A stretch of 64,000 nucleotides of DNA from Pseudomonas sp. L5B5 (GCF_020520285.1 NZ_CP084742.1:5567501-5631500), one strand, 5' to 3'; shown: positions 42,674 through 52,218, counted from the stretch's first letter. Numbers and translations are program-made. Notes: generated by a model from the letters alone, not told the origin.

Positions 42674-43444
42674 ATGCCAAGGCTATTCCCTTCATCCCTG
42701 CTGGCCGGATTGTTATCGCTGGGCCTGGCTTGCAATGCCTGGGGCGATTCCGGCATCACCGGCGAACTGGGCCTGGGGATCGGCTACCAGCCCCATGACC
42801 CCACGGGCAGCCGTTATGACACCAGCCCGTTGCCGTACCTGGACCTGGACTGGGGAGACGTCAGCTTGAGCGGCGACGATGGCCTGACCTGGGATGCCTT
42901 CAAGAGCAATGGCTGGAGTGCCGGGCCCTACATCAATTACCTGCAGGGACGTAATGCCGATGGTTCGCTACGAGGCCTGCGGGACGTACCGGACATGGCC
43001 AACGTCGGGGGCTTCGTGCAGTACGCCCCGGATGACTTCTGGCGGGTGTTTGCAGCGGTGGGCCAGGCTGTCGGCGGCTCCGGTGGGCAGGGCGGCATGC
43101 TGGGCAAGGTCGGTGGTGAGATCGGCTACCCCCTGGGCATGGGCATCATCGGCAGCAACAACCTGACCCTGAACTTTGCCGACGCCCGCCAGAACCAGAC
43201 CTTCTTCGGCGTCAGTACCAAGGAGTTCCTGGCCTCGGGCATCGAGCGCTACCACGCCGGTGGCGGTCTGCAGAACTTCACCCTGAGCCAGAACATCCAG
43301 GTACCGCTGGGCAGGAACTGGTCGCTGGTGGCCAGTGCCAGCTGGATTCGCCTGGTCAACTCGGCGGCGAACAGCTCCATCGTGCGCGACAAGGGCGAGG
43401 TCAACCAGGGCCAGGTGCAGACGGCGATCAGCTACCGCTTCTGA
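42674..43444 (+). CDS. MipA/OmpV-family outer-membrane protein
   Basis: A 256-residue protein with a signal peptide (LLAGLLSLGLACNAWG) and a 10-12-strand beta-barrel pattern ending in YRF, as in MipA/OmpV proteins. GYQPHDPTGSRYDTSPLPYLDLDWG is typical of the family start. AGGA precedes the ATG. It is divergent from the six-gene operon and shares its regulatory region, so co-regulation is possible. Confidence 0.85.
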   Translation: MPRLFPSSLLAGLLSLGLACNAWGDSGITGELGLGIGYQPHDPTGSRYDTSPLPYLDLDWGDVSLSGDDGLTWDAFKSNGWSAGPYINYLQGRNADGSLRGLRDVPDMANVGGFVQYAPDDFWRVFAAVGQAVGGSGGQGGMLGKVGGEIGYPLGMGIIGSNNLTLNFADARQNQTFFGVSTKEFLASGIERYHAGGGLQNFTLSQNIQVPLGRNWSLVASASWIRLVNSAANSSIVRDKGEVNQGQVQTAISYRF

Positions 43445-43523
43445 GCCGTCCACGGTGGCCAGGCAAAAACTGGTCTGGCCTTTGCAACAGGCGCCATGAA
43501 CCCAATTTCTCAGGAAGTTCTTC

Positions 43524-44387
43524 ATGGCCCGACCTGCCTATCGTCTGCTTGCCTATTCCCTCTGGGACCTGATCCCCATCTGCATGGCGCTGGCGCACTT
43601 TGCCTTTGTCCTGTGGCTGGTGCTGGATTTCCACGACCTGTCCTTGTGGGTCATCCTCCCGGCCGCGCTGTTGTACGCAGTCAGCCTGTCGTGGAGCATC
43701 AACAGCATTTCCCACAACCAGATCCATAACGCCTATTTCACCCCCTCCTGGATGAACCGGGCCTTCGACCTGCTGCTGTCGGTGACCATCGGTTTCTCCC
43801 AGACCCTGTATCGCGACATCCATAACCGCCACCACCGTGGCAACTCCGATCTGCCGGATGCCCAGGGCAAGACCGTCGACCCCCTGTCGATCTACCTGCA
43901 TGGCAAGAACGGCCAGCCGGACAACCCCTGGGCCTATACCTTCCTGAGCTTCTTTCGTGACGATCCCAAGGAGATCTACCAGCAAATGCAGCGCAAGCGT
44001 CCTGACGATGCTCGCTGGGTGAAGGTGGAAATCGCCGTGACCGTGGTGTTTTACCTGGTGCTGGCGTTCCTTGACTGGCATGCGGTGCTGGTGTTGCTGC
44101 CGTTCTGGTACCTGGGCCAGTCGCTGTCATCGCTCAATGGCTACTACGAGCACCTGGGCGGCAACCCGGACCTGCCGATCGCCTGGGGCGTGAGCTCCTA
44201 CAGCCCGCTGTACAACCTGATCTGGATGAACAATGGCTATCACGCCGAACACCATTACCGGCCGAAGATGCACTGGACCAAGGTCAAGGCCTTCCACCGC
44301 GAGATCCGCGAGCAGCAACGGGCGGCGGGGGTGAAAGTGATCCCGGTGTCCCACGGCCTGGGCTTTTTGGTGTCCCACCACCAGTGA
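43524..44387 (+). CDS. Membrane fatty-acid desaturase family protein
   Basis: A 287-residue membrane enzyme with the three histidine clusters of the desaturase/hydroxylase superfamily: HNQIHN, RDIHNRHHRGN and HAEHHYRPK. It has about four hydrophobic segments and would bind a di-iron centre. The substrate (acyl chain, lipid or other) is not clear. The gap of 79 bp to mipA has no obvious terminator, so co-transcription is possible. Confidence 0.88.
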   Translation: MARPAYRLLAYSLWDLIPICMALAHFAFVLWLVLDFHDLSLWVILPAALLYAVSLSWSINSISHNQIHNAYFTPSWMNRAFDLLLSVTIGFSQTLYRDIHNRHHRGNSDLPDAQGKTVDPLSIYLHGKNGQPDNPWAYTFLSFFRDDPKEIYQQMQRKRPDDARWVKVEIAVTVVFYLVLAFLDWHAVLVLLPFWYLGQSLSSLNGYYEHLGGNPDLPIAWGVSSYSPLYNLIWMNNGYHAEHHYRPKMHWTKVKAFHREIREQQRAAGVKVIPVSHGLGFLVSHHQ

Positions 44388-44406
44388 CCTGTAGCCGCTG
44401 CCGAAG

Positions 44407-44426
44407 GCTGCGCACGACCGCGCAGC
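44407..44426. terminator. GC hairpin between convergent genes
   Basis: GCTGCGC-ACGACC-GCGCAGC is a perfect 7-bp stem in the 63-bp gap between the desaturase gene and the convergent SMR-like gene. It is part of a REP-like TGTAGCCGCTGCCGAAGGCTGCG element and lacks a T tract. Confidence 0.45.
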
Positions 44427-44450
44427 GGGCGCAGGAGCTGAAGGTCCTCT

Positions 44451-44858
44451 TCAGGCCTCCTCGCCCTCGCCCTCGGCCAGCAGGGCGATGCCGCCCATGA
44501 TCACGAAGACCCCGAGCCAGTGCAGCAGGTTGATCTGCTCGCCCAGCCCCAGCCACGATCCCAGCAGGACGACCACGTACACCAGGGCGCTCAGGGGGAA
44601 GGCCAGGGACAGGCTGCTGCGCCGCAGGATCAGCATCCAGACGAAGAACGCGCCGATGTAGCAGGCAATCGCCGTCAGCACGCCGGGATTGGCGGCCACG
44701 GCCGCCAGCCATTGCAGGTTGAAATCCATCTGGCCCAGCTGGTCGCCGCCGATCTTGGTCGCGATCTGGCCGGCGCCCTCGAAGCTGATCAGCAGGAACC
44801 AGAGCACCAGGGTGCCCAGGCGCCCGTGCAGCCAGTCGTAAGTGTGGTTCGAACTCAT
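44451..44858 (-). CDS. SMR/EamA-like small multidrug-type transporter subunit B
   Basis: A 135-residue membrane protein with four hydrophobic segments, of the drug/metabolite transporter superfamily (SLSLAFPLSALVYVVVLLGSWLGLGEQI). The acidic residue typical of SMR segment 1 is present (WFLLISFEGAGQIATKIG). It has a longer N-terminal tail than its upstream neighbour. The two adjacent, dissimilar 4-TM genes suggest a heterodimeric pump. Confidence 0.82.
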   Translation of the reverse strand: MSSNHTYDWLHGRLGTLVLWFLLISFEGAGQIATKIGGDQLGQMDFNLQWLAAVAANPGVLTAIACYIGAFFVWMLILRRSSLSLAFPLSALVYVVVLLGSWLGLGEQINLLHWLGVFVIMGGIALLAEGEGEEA

Positions 44859-44889
44859 GAAGTGTTTCCTTGTATGCGTTGAACAGGGC

Positions 44890-45264
44890 TCAGGTGCTGG
44901 CGATGCAGACCAGCATCACCCCGCCGGTGATCACCAGGGTGCCGAGCCAGCGTCGGCGACTGACGGCTTCTCCCAGTACCACCTTGCCGGCCAGGACCAC
45001 GCCGCAATAGGCCAGGGCAGCGGCGGGGAACAGCAGGCTCAGCGGGGCCCGGGACAGGGCCTCGAGCCAGACGAAGAACTCCACTGCATAGGCGCCCACG
45101 CCACACCACAGCAGCGGTGCGTTGAACACCTGGCCCCAGAAGGCATTCAGGCGAAAGCCGCCCTCCAGTTCCGGCAGGCGATCCAGGCCCAGCTTGAAAC
45201 ACAACTGGCCGATCACATCCAGGAGGATGGAAAAGGCCACCAGCAGCACGACGGTCAAGGTCAT
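44890..45264 (-). CDS. SMR/EamA-like small multidrug-type transporter subunit A
   Basis: A 124-residue membrane protein with four hydrophobic segments (VVLLVAFSILLDVIGQLCFKLG; GVVLAGKVVLGEAVSRRRWLG). It differs in sequence from the next gene. The first membrane segment has Asp rather than the Glu of typical SMR proteins. Its start overlaps the ureohydrolase stop as ATGA, so it is translationally coupled. The next gene starts 31 bp after its end. Confidence 0.82.
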   Translation of the reverse strand: MTLTVVLLVAFSILLDVIGQLCFKLGLDRLPELEGGFRLNAFWGQVFNAPLLWCGVGAYAVEFFVWLEALSRAPLSLLFPAAALAYCGVVLAGKVVLGEAVSRRRWLGTLVITGGVMLVCIAST

Positions 45265-46181
45265 GGGAACAGCTCCTCGAACAGCGAAATCAGGGCTTCA
45301 TTGGTGACCGAGTTGCGCAGCAGGTCCTGCTCGCTCCAGCGCTCGGGCGAAGGTTGGTCGGACTTGGCCTCCCAGCGCTTGAAGGCATTGCTGAAGGCCG
45401 GCTGGGCGAACTCCCCGCAGACATCGATGCCCAGCACGCGCTTGCCCGCCGCCAGGGCACGTAGGGCCTGCAGCAGGTGGGTCAGGCGCATGCCTCCCTG
45501 GTCCCAGTTGGTGGCGGCGTCCTCGCTGGCCAGCACGTCCTTGTCGATGGTGATCCACACCGCCTCGGTGGGCAGGTCGTCGATCAGTCGCTGGAGGAAC
45601 GCGCTCCAGTCCTGTTGTGCCAGGTTGTGCCAGTGCAGGTGCTGCTCCTGCTGCTGGTGGCCGGCGCCGTCGCCGACCTGGCCCCAGACCCTGGAGGGTT
45701 CGTGTTGCCAGGGAAACAGCTGCAGCTTGCCGTGCTTCAGGGCGCCGAGGTTACCGCCGCGCAGTTGCGGATTGTGCAGGTCTTCGCTGCAGGGGCCGAG
45801 GGTGACGATGCGCCGGATGTTCGGCAGCTGCAGCGCCCGGTTGACCCAGGAACCGCAATGCCGGCGGGGGGCGAAGCGCACCCAGTCGGGGTGATTGTCG
45901 AAATGGATCAGGCTGACCGGCTCCGGCAAGCCCTGCAGAAAGGCCGGGGTCAGGTGGTGATAGTCACCGGAGCCGACGAAGAATATTTCCGGCTGTGGCC
46001 CGCTGTGGCGCGGACGTTGGCCGAGGCGCTCGATGAACTGGCGATAGGTGCGCTCGGTGGACCAGAGTCGGAGCCTGGGGCCCAGGTCGAGCAGGTCGAT
46101 GCGTCGTGCCTGGCCGCTTTTCAGGCGCCGGGTGATGGGCTCCTGGGCGGTCAGGCTGTGGTCGAGATCTAGAATGTTCAA
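45261..46181 (-). CDS. Arginase/ureohydrolase family protein
   Basis: A 306-residue protein of the ureohydrolase fold. The manganese ligands appear conserved in variant motifs: GSGDYHHLTP (for GGDHS), LIHFDNHPDW (for DAHxD) and WITIDKDVL (for SxDxD). It hydrolyses a guanidino or related C-N bond; the sequence is not that of classical arginase, agmatinase or guanidinobutyrase. The downstream coupled SMR-like pair suggests that the product, or a toxic amine, is exported. Confidence 0.8.
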   Translation of the reverse strand: MNILDLDHSLTAQEPITRRLKSGQARRIDLLDLGPRLRLWSTERTYRQFIERLGQRPRHSGPQPEIFFVGSGDYHHLTPAFLQGLPEPVSLIHFDNHPDWVRFAPRRHCGSWVNRALQLPNIRRIVTLGPCSEDLHNPQLRGGNLGALKHGKLQLFPWQHEPSRVWGQVGDGAGHQQQEQHLHWHNLAQQDWSAFLQRLIDDLPTEAVWITIDKDVLASEDAATNWDQGGMRLTHLLQALRALAAGKRVLGIDVCGEFAQPAFSNAFKRWEAKSDQPSPERWSEQDLLRNSVTNEALISLFEELFP

Positions 46182-46307
46182 GGTGTACGTTACCCATGGC
46201 AGCGCCCTCCAGAAACTGCGTAGTCAGGCTGAAACGCAGGCTGGGCGGGCTTTGCCGGGTAAATGCAAGGGTCGGGCCAGGGCGCACCGCAGCGCGTGGC
46301 CCTGGCC

Positions 46308-46646
46308 TCAGGCGTGGACCCGGACCCAGACGCTGACCAGGATCGTCGCGGCCATCAGCCAGGCCACCGCAGCGACCGCCAGGGAGGCCTCCAGGCGCAG
46401 GCGGTCGACCATCACGTAGAGGGTTGCCAGGTAGACGAAGTAGGGAATGATCGACCACATGCCGAACACGATGGTGGTCTTCAAGTCATCGACCGAGCGG
46501 CCCTTGCCGACGATGTAGTGGGCGATCAGGGCGAAGGTCGGAAACAGCGGTACCAGCCCGGCGATGTAGTAGTTCCGGGTCTTGGCCAGGGCCGCGAGAA
46601 TCACCACCACGGCCGCGCCCAGCGCGGCTTTCAACAATAGATCCAT
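46308..46646 (-). CDS. glpM: GlpM-family membrane protein
   Basis: A 112-residue protein with four hydrophobic segments. NYYIAGLVPLFPTFALIAHYIVG and TIVFGMWSIIPYFVYL are diagnostic for GlpM, first described in P. aeruginosa next to glpD and affecting alginate production. Here it is separated from glpD by the whole aau/aat cluster (about 7 kb). It follows aauR by 19 bp on the same strand and may be co-transcribed with it. Confidence 0.85.
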   Translation of the reverse strand: MDLLLKAALGAAVVVILAALAKTRNYYIAGLVPLFPTFALIAHYIVGKGRSVDDLKTTIVFGMWSIIPYFVYLATLYVMVDRLRLEASLAVAAVAWLMAATILVSVWVRVHA

Positions 46647-46665
46647 GAATAGAGGCGCCTTGGGG

Positions 46666-47994
46666 TCAGTGGCTCAGGCCATACTTCTTGACCTTGTCGA
46701 ACAGCGTGGTCTTGGCCATGCCCAGTTCCTGGCTGGCCTGGGTCAGGTTGCCGCCGCTGCGCTGCAAGGCATCGTTCAACAGGTTGCGTTCGAAGGCTTC
46801 CACCGCCTCGGCGAAACCCAGGCCCTGGCCGCTGCCGCCGCTGCCGGATTTCTTGAAGGCCGGCAGGCCCAGGGCGAAGCGCTCGGCGACGTTGCGCAAC
46901 TCGCGCACGTTGCCAGGCCAGTCGTGGCTCATCAGGTGCGACAGGGTCTGGTTGTCCAGTTCCGGTGCCACACGGTCGAAGCGCAGGGACGACTGCTGCA
47001 GGAAGTGCTCGAACAGCTGCAGGATGTCCTCGCGTCGCTCGCGCAGGGGCGGCAGTTCCAGGGTCACCACGTTGAGGCGGTAGTACAGGTCGCTGCGAAA
47101 CGCCTTGGCCTGGCTCAACTGGTTGAGGTCCGACTTGGTCGCGGCGATCACCCGGCAATCCACGGCGACGCTCTGGTTCGAGCCCAGCCGCTCCAGGGTG
47201 CGCTCCTGCAAGACCCGCAGCAGCTTGATCTGCAGGTTGACGGGCATGCTTTCCACTTCGTCGAGGAACAAGGTGCCCAGGTGGGCGTGCTCGATCTTGC
47301 CGATCCGCCGCTTGCCGGCTCCGGTGAAGGCATTGGCCTCGTGGCCGAAGATTTCACTCTCGAACAGGTTTTCCGGCAGGCCGCCGCAGTTCAGGGCGAC
47401 GAACTGTTGCTGGTGGCGCCGACTGAAGTCGTGCAGGCAGCGGGCGACCAGTTCCTTGCCGGTGCCGGTCTCGCCTTCGATCAGTACGTTGGCCGAGGTG
47501 TCGGCGACGTTGGCGATCAGTTCCCGCAGGTTCTGCATCGCCGGCGAGCGGCCGATGATCCGGCCCTCCAGGGAGTTGCGCTCGGCCAGCTGGCGACGCA
47601 GCGACGTCACCTCCCGGGCCAGGCCCCGTTGCTCCAGGGCGCGGCGGGCCACGTCCACCAGGCGTTCGGGAGAAAAGGGTTTCTCCATGAAGTCGTAGGC
47701 GCCTTTCTGCATGGCGCCTACGGCCATGGAGATATCGCCGTGGCCGGTGATCAGCACCACCGGCAGGCTGCGATCGCGGGCCTTGAGGCGGGTCAGCAGC
47801 TCCAGGCCGTCGATACCCGGCAGGCGAATGTCGCTGACCACGATGCCGGGAAAGTTCTCTCCGACCTGGGTGAGGGCTTCTTCGGCGCTGCCCACGCCGA
47901 TGCAGGGAATGTCTTCCAGGGCCAGGGCCTGTTGGCAACCCAGCAGGACATGGGGGTCGTCTTCGACGATCAGCACGGTCAGCTCGTTGTTCAT
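46666..47994 (-). CDS. aauR: Sigma-54-dependent response regulator for acidic amino-acid use
   Basis: A 442-residue DctD-type regulator with receiver (phosphoacceptor in VVSDIRLPGIDG), AAA+ domain (GETGTGKE, GTLFLDEVES) and Fis-type helix-turn-helix (NLTQASQELGMAKTTLFDKVKK). The loop that contacts sigma-54 reads NAFTGA instead of GAFTGA. Position beside aatJQMP and aauS identifies it as AauR, which activates uptake of glutamate and aspartate. It overlaps aauS by ATGA. Its predicted sites and promoter lie upstream of aatJ. Confidence 0.92.
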   Translation of the reverse strand: MNNELTVLIVEDDPHVLLGCQQALALEDIPCIGVGSAEEALTQVGENFPGIVVSDIRLPGIDGLELLTRLKARDRSLPVVLITGHGDISMAVGAMQKGAYDFMEKPFSPERLVDVARRALEQRGLAREVTSLRRQLAERNSLEGRIIGRSPAMQNLRELIANVADTSANVLIEGETGTGKELVARCLHDFSRRHQQQFVALNCGGLPENLFESEIFGHEANAFTGAGKRRIGKIEHAHLGTLFLDEVESMPVNLQIKLLRVLQERTLERLGSNQSVAVDCRVIAATKSDLNQLSQAKAFRSDLYYRLNVVTLELPPLRERREDILQLFEHFLQQSSLRFDRVAPELDNQTLSHLMSHDWPGNVRELRNVAERFALGLPAFKKSGSGGSGQGLGFAEAVEAFERNLLNDALQRSGGNLTQASQELGMAKTTLFDKVKKYGLSH

Positions 47995-49895
47995 ATCGGC
48001 TCGGCTTGAGTAGGGCTTGCCAGAGGCAAGCTGAGGACAAAGGCGGTGCCGCCGCTTGCCGGATGTTCCACCCCCAGGCTGCCACCGGTGGCGGCGGCGA
48101 GGCTGGCGGACAGGGTCAGGCCCAGCCCAAGCCCCTGCTCGCCGGGTTTGGTGGTGAAGAAGGGTTCGAACAGGTGTTTTCGGGTCTCGGGATCGATGCC
48201 ATGGCCGTTGTCCCGCACCCGCAGGCGGTATTTGCCGTCGCTGAACTCGCCCTCCAGCCAGAGCTGCGGCGCAGGCTGTGCCTGCATGGCGTCCAGGGCG
48301 TTGCCTATCAGGTTGACCAGGATCTGCTCCAGGCGGGTCTGGTCGATCTGCAGGGTTTGTTCGCTGAAGTCGCGGTGCAGTTGCAGCGGCAGTGGTTCGA
48401 GGCGCGCGCCGAGGACCTGCAGGGCCGCATCCACGGCCTTGCCCAGGCTGGCCTGGCCCTGGTCATCGCCACGGCGGGCGAAGGAGCGCAGGCTGGCGGT
48501 GATGCGGCCCATGCGATCGATCAGCTCGTTGATGGTCTTGAGGTTGGCGCTGGCGGTGTCCAGGGCTCCGCGCTCGAGGAAGCGCACGGTGTTGCCGGAC
48601 AAGGTGCGCAACGCTGCCAGGGGCTGATTGAGTTCGTGGGCAATGCTGGTGGACATCTGCCCGATGGCCGCCAGCTTGCCGGCCTGGATCAGTTCGTCCT
48701 GGGCCCGGCGCAGGGTTTCCTCGGCCTGGCGACGCTCGCGGATCTGTGCCTTGAGTCGTTCGTTGCTGGCGCGCAGGTCGGCGGTGCGTTCCGTGATCCG
48801 GCGTTCGAGCTGGCTGTTGGCTTCCTGCAAGGCTTCACGGGCGGCGAGGCGGGTGGCGATGACTTTGCGCCGCTCGTTCCAGGCGATCATCAGGAACGCC
48901 ACCAGGGCGAAGGCCACGGCCACCAGGATGCCCTGGTTGATGGCTTCGCGGCGCAGGTCCTGCAGGGGCGTCAGCAGGGTGAAATTCCAGGGAGTGTCGC
49001 TCAAGGGGCGGGACTGGGACAGGTAGCTGGTGGCCTGGCCGTCGTCTGCCAGGTCGGTGTTGGCCTGGAAGGTCAGTTTCTCCACGCCTTCGTCCAGGCG
49101 TTCGCGGGCCAGGGGTTCCAGCTCGTTGAGCGGAAACCAGTAGTACTGCAGGCTGCGGGCCAGGCGCTCCTTGGTGTCGTCGCTCAAGGGGCGTACTGAT
49201 TTGAGGCGCCGGCTCGGGTCGCTGGAAAGGATGATGATGCCGTTCTCGTCGCTGACGAAGGCTTCCATGCGCGCCCGTTGCCAGCGCTCTTCCAGGGCTT
49301 CGAGGCGGACCTTGACCACCGCCACGCCGATGATCTTGCCCTGTTCCTCCAGGCCGTGGGCCAGGTAGTAGCCAGGTTCGCCGCTGGTACTGCCGATGCC
49401 GTAGAAGCGCCCGGGGTAGCCGCGCACGGCATTCTGGTAGTAGGCCCGGAACGACAGGTCTTCGCCGAGGTAGCTGTCGACATCGCGCCAGTTGCTGGTG
49501 GCCACTACCCGGCCAGTGGTGTCCATGACATAGATGGCCCGGCTGCGGCTGCGCCGGTTCAGGCCTTCGAGGTACTGGTTGACCGCCTGGCGGTGCTCCG
49601 GCGACGGATCGGCCAATAGCTGCGAGACGCTGGATTCCAGCTCCAGCAGGCTCGGGAGGTAGGTGTACTTGCTGATCTCGCTCTCTACGGCACGGGCATG
49701 CAGTTCCAGCTGGCGCGCGCCATTTTCACTGAGGGTGCGGATGCCGTTGTGCTCGCTGATCCAGAACCCGGCGTAGCCCAGGGTGGCCATCAGGGCAATG
49801 ACCAGGGGCGGTAGCAGCAGATGGCGGATCAGGCGGGGTTTCACGGCGAGTGATGGCGGCGTGGCGCGATAGAGAGTGGGGTCGCATTTCATCAC
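47991..49895 (-). CDS. aauS: DctB-type sensor histidine kinase for acidic amino acids
   Basis: A 634-residue membrane kinase. Membrane segments near residues 25-48 and 320-340 flank a periplasmic double-Cache domain (NGARQLELHARAVESEISKY, YYLAHGLEEQGKIIGVAVVKV). A coiled coil follows, then the H-box SIAHELNQPLAALRT and an ATPase domain with N (NLIGNALDAMQ), G1 and G2 (GLGLGLTL) boxes. It senses periplasmic glutamate/aspartate and phosphorylates AauR. Two adjacent ATGs are possible starts. Confidence 0.92.
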   Translation of the reverse strand: MMKCDPTLYRATPPSLAVKPRLIRHLLLPPLVIALMATLGYAGFWISEHNGIRTLSENGARQLELHARAVESEISKYTYLPSLLELESSVSQLLADPSPEHRQAVNQYLEGLNRRSRSRAIYVMDTTGRVVATSNWRDVDSYLGEDLSFRAYYQNAVRGYPGRFYGIGSTSGEPGYYLAHGLEEQGKIIGVAVVKVRLEALEERWQRARMEAFVSDENGIIILSSDPSRRLKSVRPLSDDTKERLARSLQYYWFPLNELEPLARERLDEGVEKLTFQANTDLADDGQATSYLSQSRPLSDTPWNFTLLTPLQDLRREAINQGILVAVAFALVAFLMIAWNERRKVIATRLAAREALQEANSQLERRITERTADLRASNERLKAQIRERRQAEETLRRAQDELIQAGKLAAIGQMSTSIAHELNQPLAALRTLSGNTVRFLERGALDTASANLKTINELIDRMGRITASLRSFARRGDDQGQASLGKAVDAALQVLGARLEPLPLQLHRDFSEQTLQIDQTRLEQILVNLIGNALDAMQAQPAPQLWLEGEFSDGKYRLRVRDNGHGIDPETRKHLFEPFFTTKPGEQGLGLGLTLSASLAAATGGSLGVEHPASGGTAFVLSLPLASPTQAEPI

Positions 49896-50021
49896 AGATG
49901 CCTTGGGTCAACCAGCATGGCGACGGGGCACGTTCCCGCACGACGGCGAAGCCGTCGTGAACCGTTGAATGCGTTATGCCAGGCAAGATGCATTTGCAGG
50001 TTCGGGGTCGCGGCGCGACCC

Positions 50022-50047
50022 CGCGGGAGCAGGCTCCCTTGCCACAA
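50022..50047. repeat. Single REP-type element
   Basis: CGCGGGAGCAGGCTCCCTTG followed by CCACAA resembles the right arm of the GTGG-headed REP family in the 20-22 kb array. It lies in the 174-bp gap between aauS and aatP together with a small dyad (ACGACGGC-GAA-GCCGTCGT) and a GGGGTCGC/GCGACCCC hairpin. It may serve as a transcriptional barrier after aatP. Confidence 0.6.
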
Positions 50048-50069
50048 GGGCAGGCAGAACGCTGCCGTC

Positions 50070-50804
50070 TCAGTGCTGCAGGATTTTCTCGAGGAAGTGC
50101 TGCGCGCGCTCGGAGCGGGCGTTGATGTCACCGAAGAACTCTTCCTTCTGGCAGTCCTCGATGATCTGGCCCTTGTCCATGAAGATCACCCGATTCGCCA
50201 CCTTGCGGGCAAAGCCCATTTCGTGGGTCACGCACATCATGGTCATGCCTTCGTTGGCCAGTTGCACCATCACGTCCAGCACCTCGTTGACCATTTCCGG
50301 GTCCAGGGCCGAGGTCGGCTCGTCGAACAGCATGACGATCGGGTCCATGGCCAGGGCGCGGGCGATGGCCACACGTTGCTGCTGGCCACCGGACAGCTGG
50401 CCCGGATGCTTGTGGGCGTGTGCGGCGAGGCCGACCCGGTCCAGCAGCTGCAGGCCTTTCTTGGTGGCCTCTTCCTTGCTGCGGCCCAGCACCTTGATCT
50501 GCGCGATGGTCAGGTTCTCGGTGATGGTCAAGTGCGGGAACAGCTCGAAATGCTGGAACACCATCCCCACGCGGGAGCGCAGCTTGGGCAGGTTGGTCTT
50601 GGGGTCGGCGATGGAGGTGCCGTCCACCACGATGTCGCCTTTCTGGAAGGGTTCCAGGGCGTTGACGCACTTGATGAGGGTGGATTTGCCCGAGCCGGAC
50701 GGCCCGCAGACCACCACGACTTCACCTTTCTTGACCTCGGTGCTGCAATCGGTCAGTACCTGGAAGTCCCCATACCACTTGTTGATGTTCTTGATAGAGA
50801 TCAT
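50070..50804 (-). CDS. aatP: ATPase of the glutamate/aspartate ABC transporter
   Basis: A 244-residue ABC ATPase with Walker [10 protein letters not shown], the signature [15 protein letters not shown], Walker [15 protein letters not shown] and the switch His in CVTHEMG. The sequence is very close to GltL-type polar amino-acid importers. The start overlaps aatM by ATGA. It is the last gene of aatJQMP. Confidence 0.95.
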   Translation of the reverse strand: MISIKNINKWYGDFQVLTDCSTEVKKGEVVVVCGPSGSGKSTLIKCVNALEPFQKGDIVVDGTSIADPKTNLPKLRSRVGMVFQHFELFPHLTITENLTIAQIKVLGRSKEEATKKGLQLLDRVGLAAHAHKHPGQLSGGQQQRVAIARALAMDPIVMLFDEPTSALDPEMVNEVLDVMVQLANEGMTMMCVTHEMGFARKVANRVIFMDKGQIIEDCQKEEFFGDINARSERAQHFLEKILQH

Positions 50805-51472
50805 ACGGCGAACCTTTTTTGCAGACGCTTGACCAGCAGCGAGGCGGCAAAGCTGATTGTGAAGTAGACCAGACCGGCAACGATCAGGAATTCATTGGAG
50901 CGGCCAATGATGTCGCCGCTGGAACGCGAGGCGTTGAGGAAGTCCACCAGGCCCACGGTGTACACCAGGGAGGTGTCTTGGAACAGGATGATGCTCTGCT
51001 GCAACAGCAGTGGGGTCATCTTGCGGAACGCCTGGGGCAGGATGATCAGGCGCATGGTCTGGCCGTAGCTCATGCCCAGTGCCTGGGCGGCGCCCATCTG
51101 GCCCTTGGGGATCGACTGCACGCCGGCGCGGACGATTTCGCAGAAGTACGCCGCTTCGAACATCATGAAGGCCACGATGCACGAGGTGAATGCCCCGATC
51201 GGCGTGTCTTCGCCGGTGATCCAGCGCAGCACGAACGGCACCGCCAGGTAGAACCAGGTAATCACCAGCAGCAGCGGGATCGAGCGGAAGTAGTTGACGT
51301 AGGCGCCGGCGATGTTCGCCAGCAGCTTGTTGTGGGACAGGCGCATCAAGGCCAGCAAGGTGCCGAGGATGATCCCGCCGACCACGCCCATGACCATCAG
51401 TTTGAGGGTCATCAGCATGCCGTTCCACAAGCCGGGAATGGCCGGGATGATGCCCGAGAAGTCGAATTCCAT
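50801..51472 (-). CDS. aatM: Permease subunit of the glutamate/aspartate ABC transporter
   Basis: A 223-residue polytopic protein of the HisMQ family with five hydrophobic segments and an EAA-type loop ([24 protein letters not shown]). The start overlaps the stop of aatQ by one base (TAATG). It forms the membrane pore with AatQ. Confidence 0.93.
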   Translation of the reverse strand: MEFDFSGIIPAIPGLWNGMLMTLKLMVMGVVGGIILGTLLALMRLSHNKLLANIAGAYVNYFRSIPLLLVITWFYLAVPFVLRWITGEDTPIGAFTSCIVAFMMFEAAYFCEIVRAGVQSIPKGQMGAAQALGMSYGQTMRLIILPQAFRKMTPLLLQQSIILFQDTSLVYTVGLVDFLNASRSSGDIIGRSNEFLIVAGLVYFTISFAASLLVKRLQKRFAV

Positions 51473-52218
51473 TATTTACCTCCCACGGAGATCAGGCCGG
51501 GGACCGCTACTTTTTTCTCCACCAGGCGCATCAGCAGCATCAGGCTCATGTTCAAGGTGAAGTAGATCAGGGTGGCCAGGGTGAAGGCTTCGAACAGGTT
51601 GGCCGAGAACTCGGCGGTCTGCTTGGTCTGGGCCAGCAGCTCCATCAGGCCGATCAAGGACGCCACGGAGGAGTTCTTGAAGACGTTGAGGAATTCCGAG
51701 GTGAGCGGCGGAATGATGATCCGGTAGGCCTGGGGCAGCAGAACGTTCCAGTAGATCTGCGGCAGCGAGAAGCCCATGGCGCGAGCGGCGGATTCCTGGC
51801 CGCGGGGCAGGGCCTGGATGCCGGTACGCACCTGTTCGCACACCCGGGCAGCGGTGAACAGGCCCAGGCACACGACGACGCTCAGGTAGGCCGAGGTGGT
51901 CGGGTTGAGGTCCTGCTTGTACCAATCCTGCAGGTTTTGCGGCAGCAGGTCGGGTACCAGGAAGTACCAGATGAACAACTGCACCAGCAGCGGTACGTTG
52001 CGGAAGATCTCCACGTAGACCGTGGCGATGCCCGACACCAGACGGTTAGGCACGGTGCGCATGACCCCCAGGATCGACCCCAGCAGCAGTGCGATGATCC
52101 AGGCCACCACGGCGATGGCGATGGTCCAGCCCAGGCCGGAAATGAACCAGTCGAGATAGGTCTCGCTGCCCACGCCGGTGGACTTGAAGAACACGCCCCA
52201 GTCCCAGTTGTAATTCAT
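51472..52218 (-). CDS. aatQ: Permease subunit of the glutamate/aspartate ABC transporter
   Basis: A 248-residue polytopic HisMQ-type protein with an EAA loop (GFSLPQIYWNVLLPQAYRIIIPPL) and the GltJ-like N-terminus NYNWDWGVFFKSTG. It is the first permease after aatJ, from which it is separated by 192 bp containing a stem-loop. Tight coupling follows with aatM. Confidence 0.93.
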   Translation of the reverse strand: MNYNWDWGVFFKSTGVGSETYLDWFISGLGWTIAIAVVAWIIALLLGSILGVMRTVPNRLVSGIATVYVEIFRNVPLLVQLFIWYFLVPDLLPQNLQDWYKQDLNPTTSAYLSVVVCLGLFTAARVCEQVRTGIQALPRGQESAARAMGFSLPQIYWNVLLPQAYRIIIPPLTSEFLNVFKNSSVASLIGLMELLAQTKQTAEFSANLFEAFTLATLIYFTLNMSLMLLMRLVEKKVAVPGLISVGGK

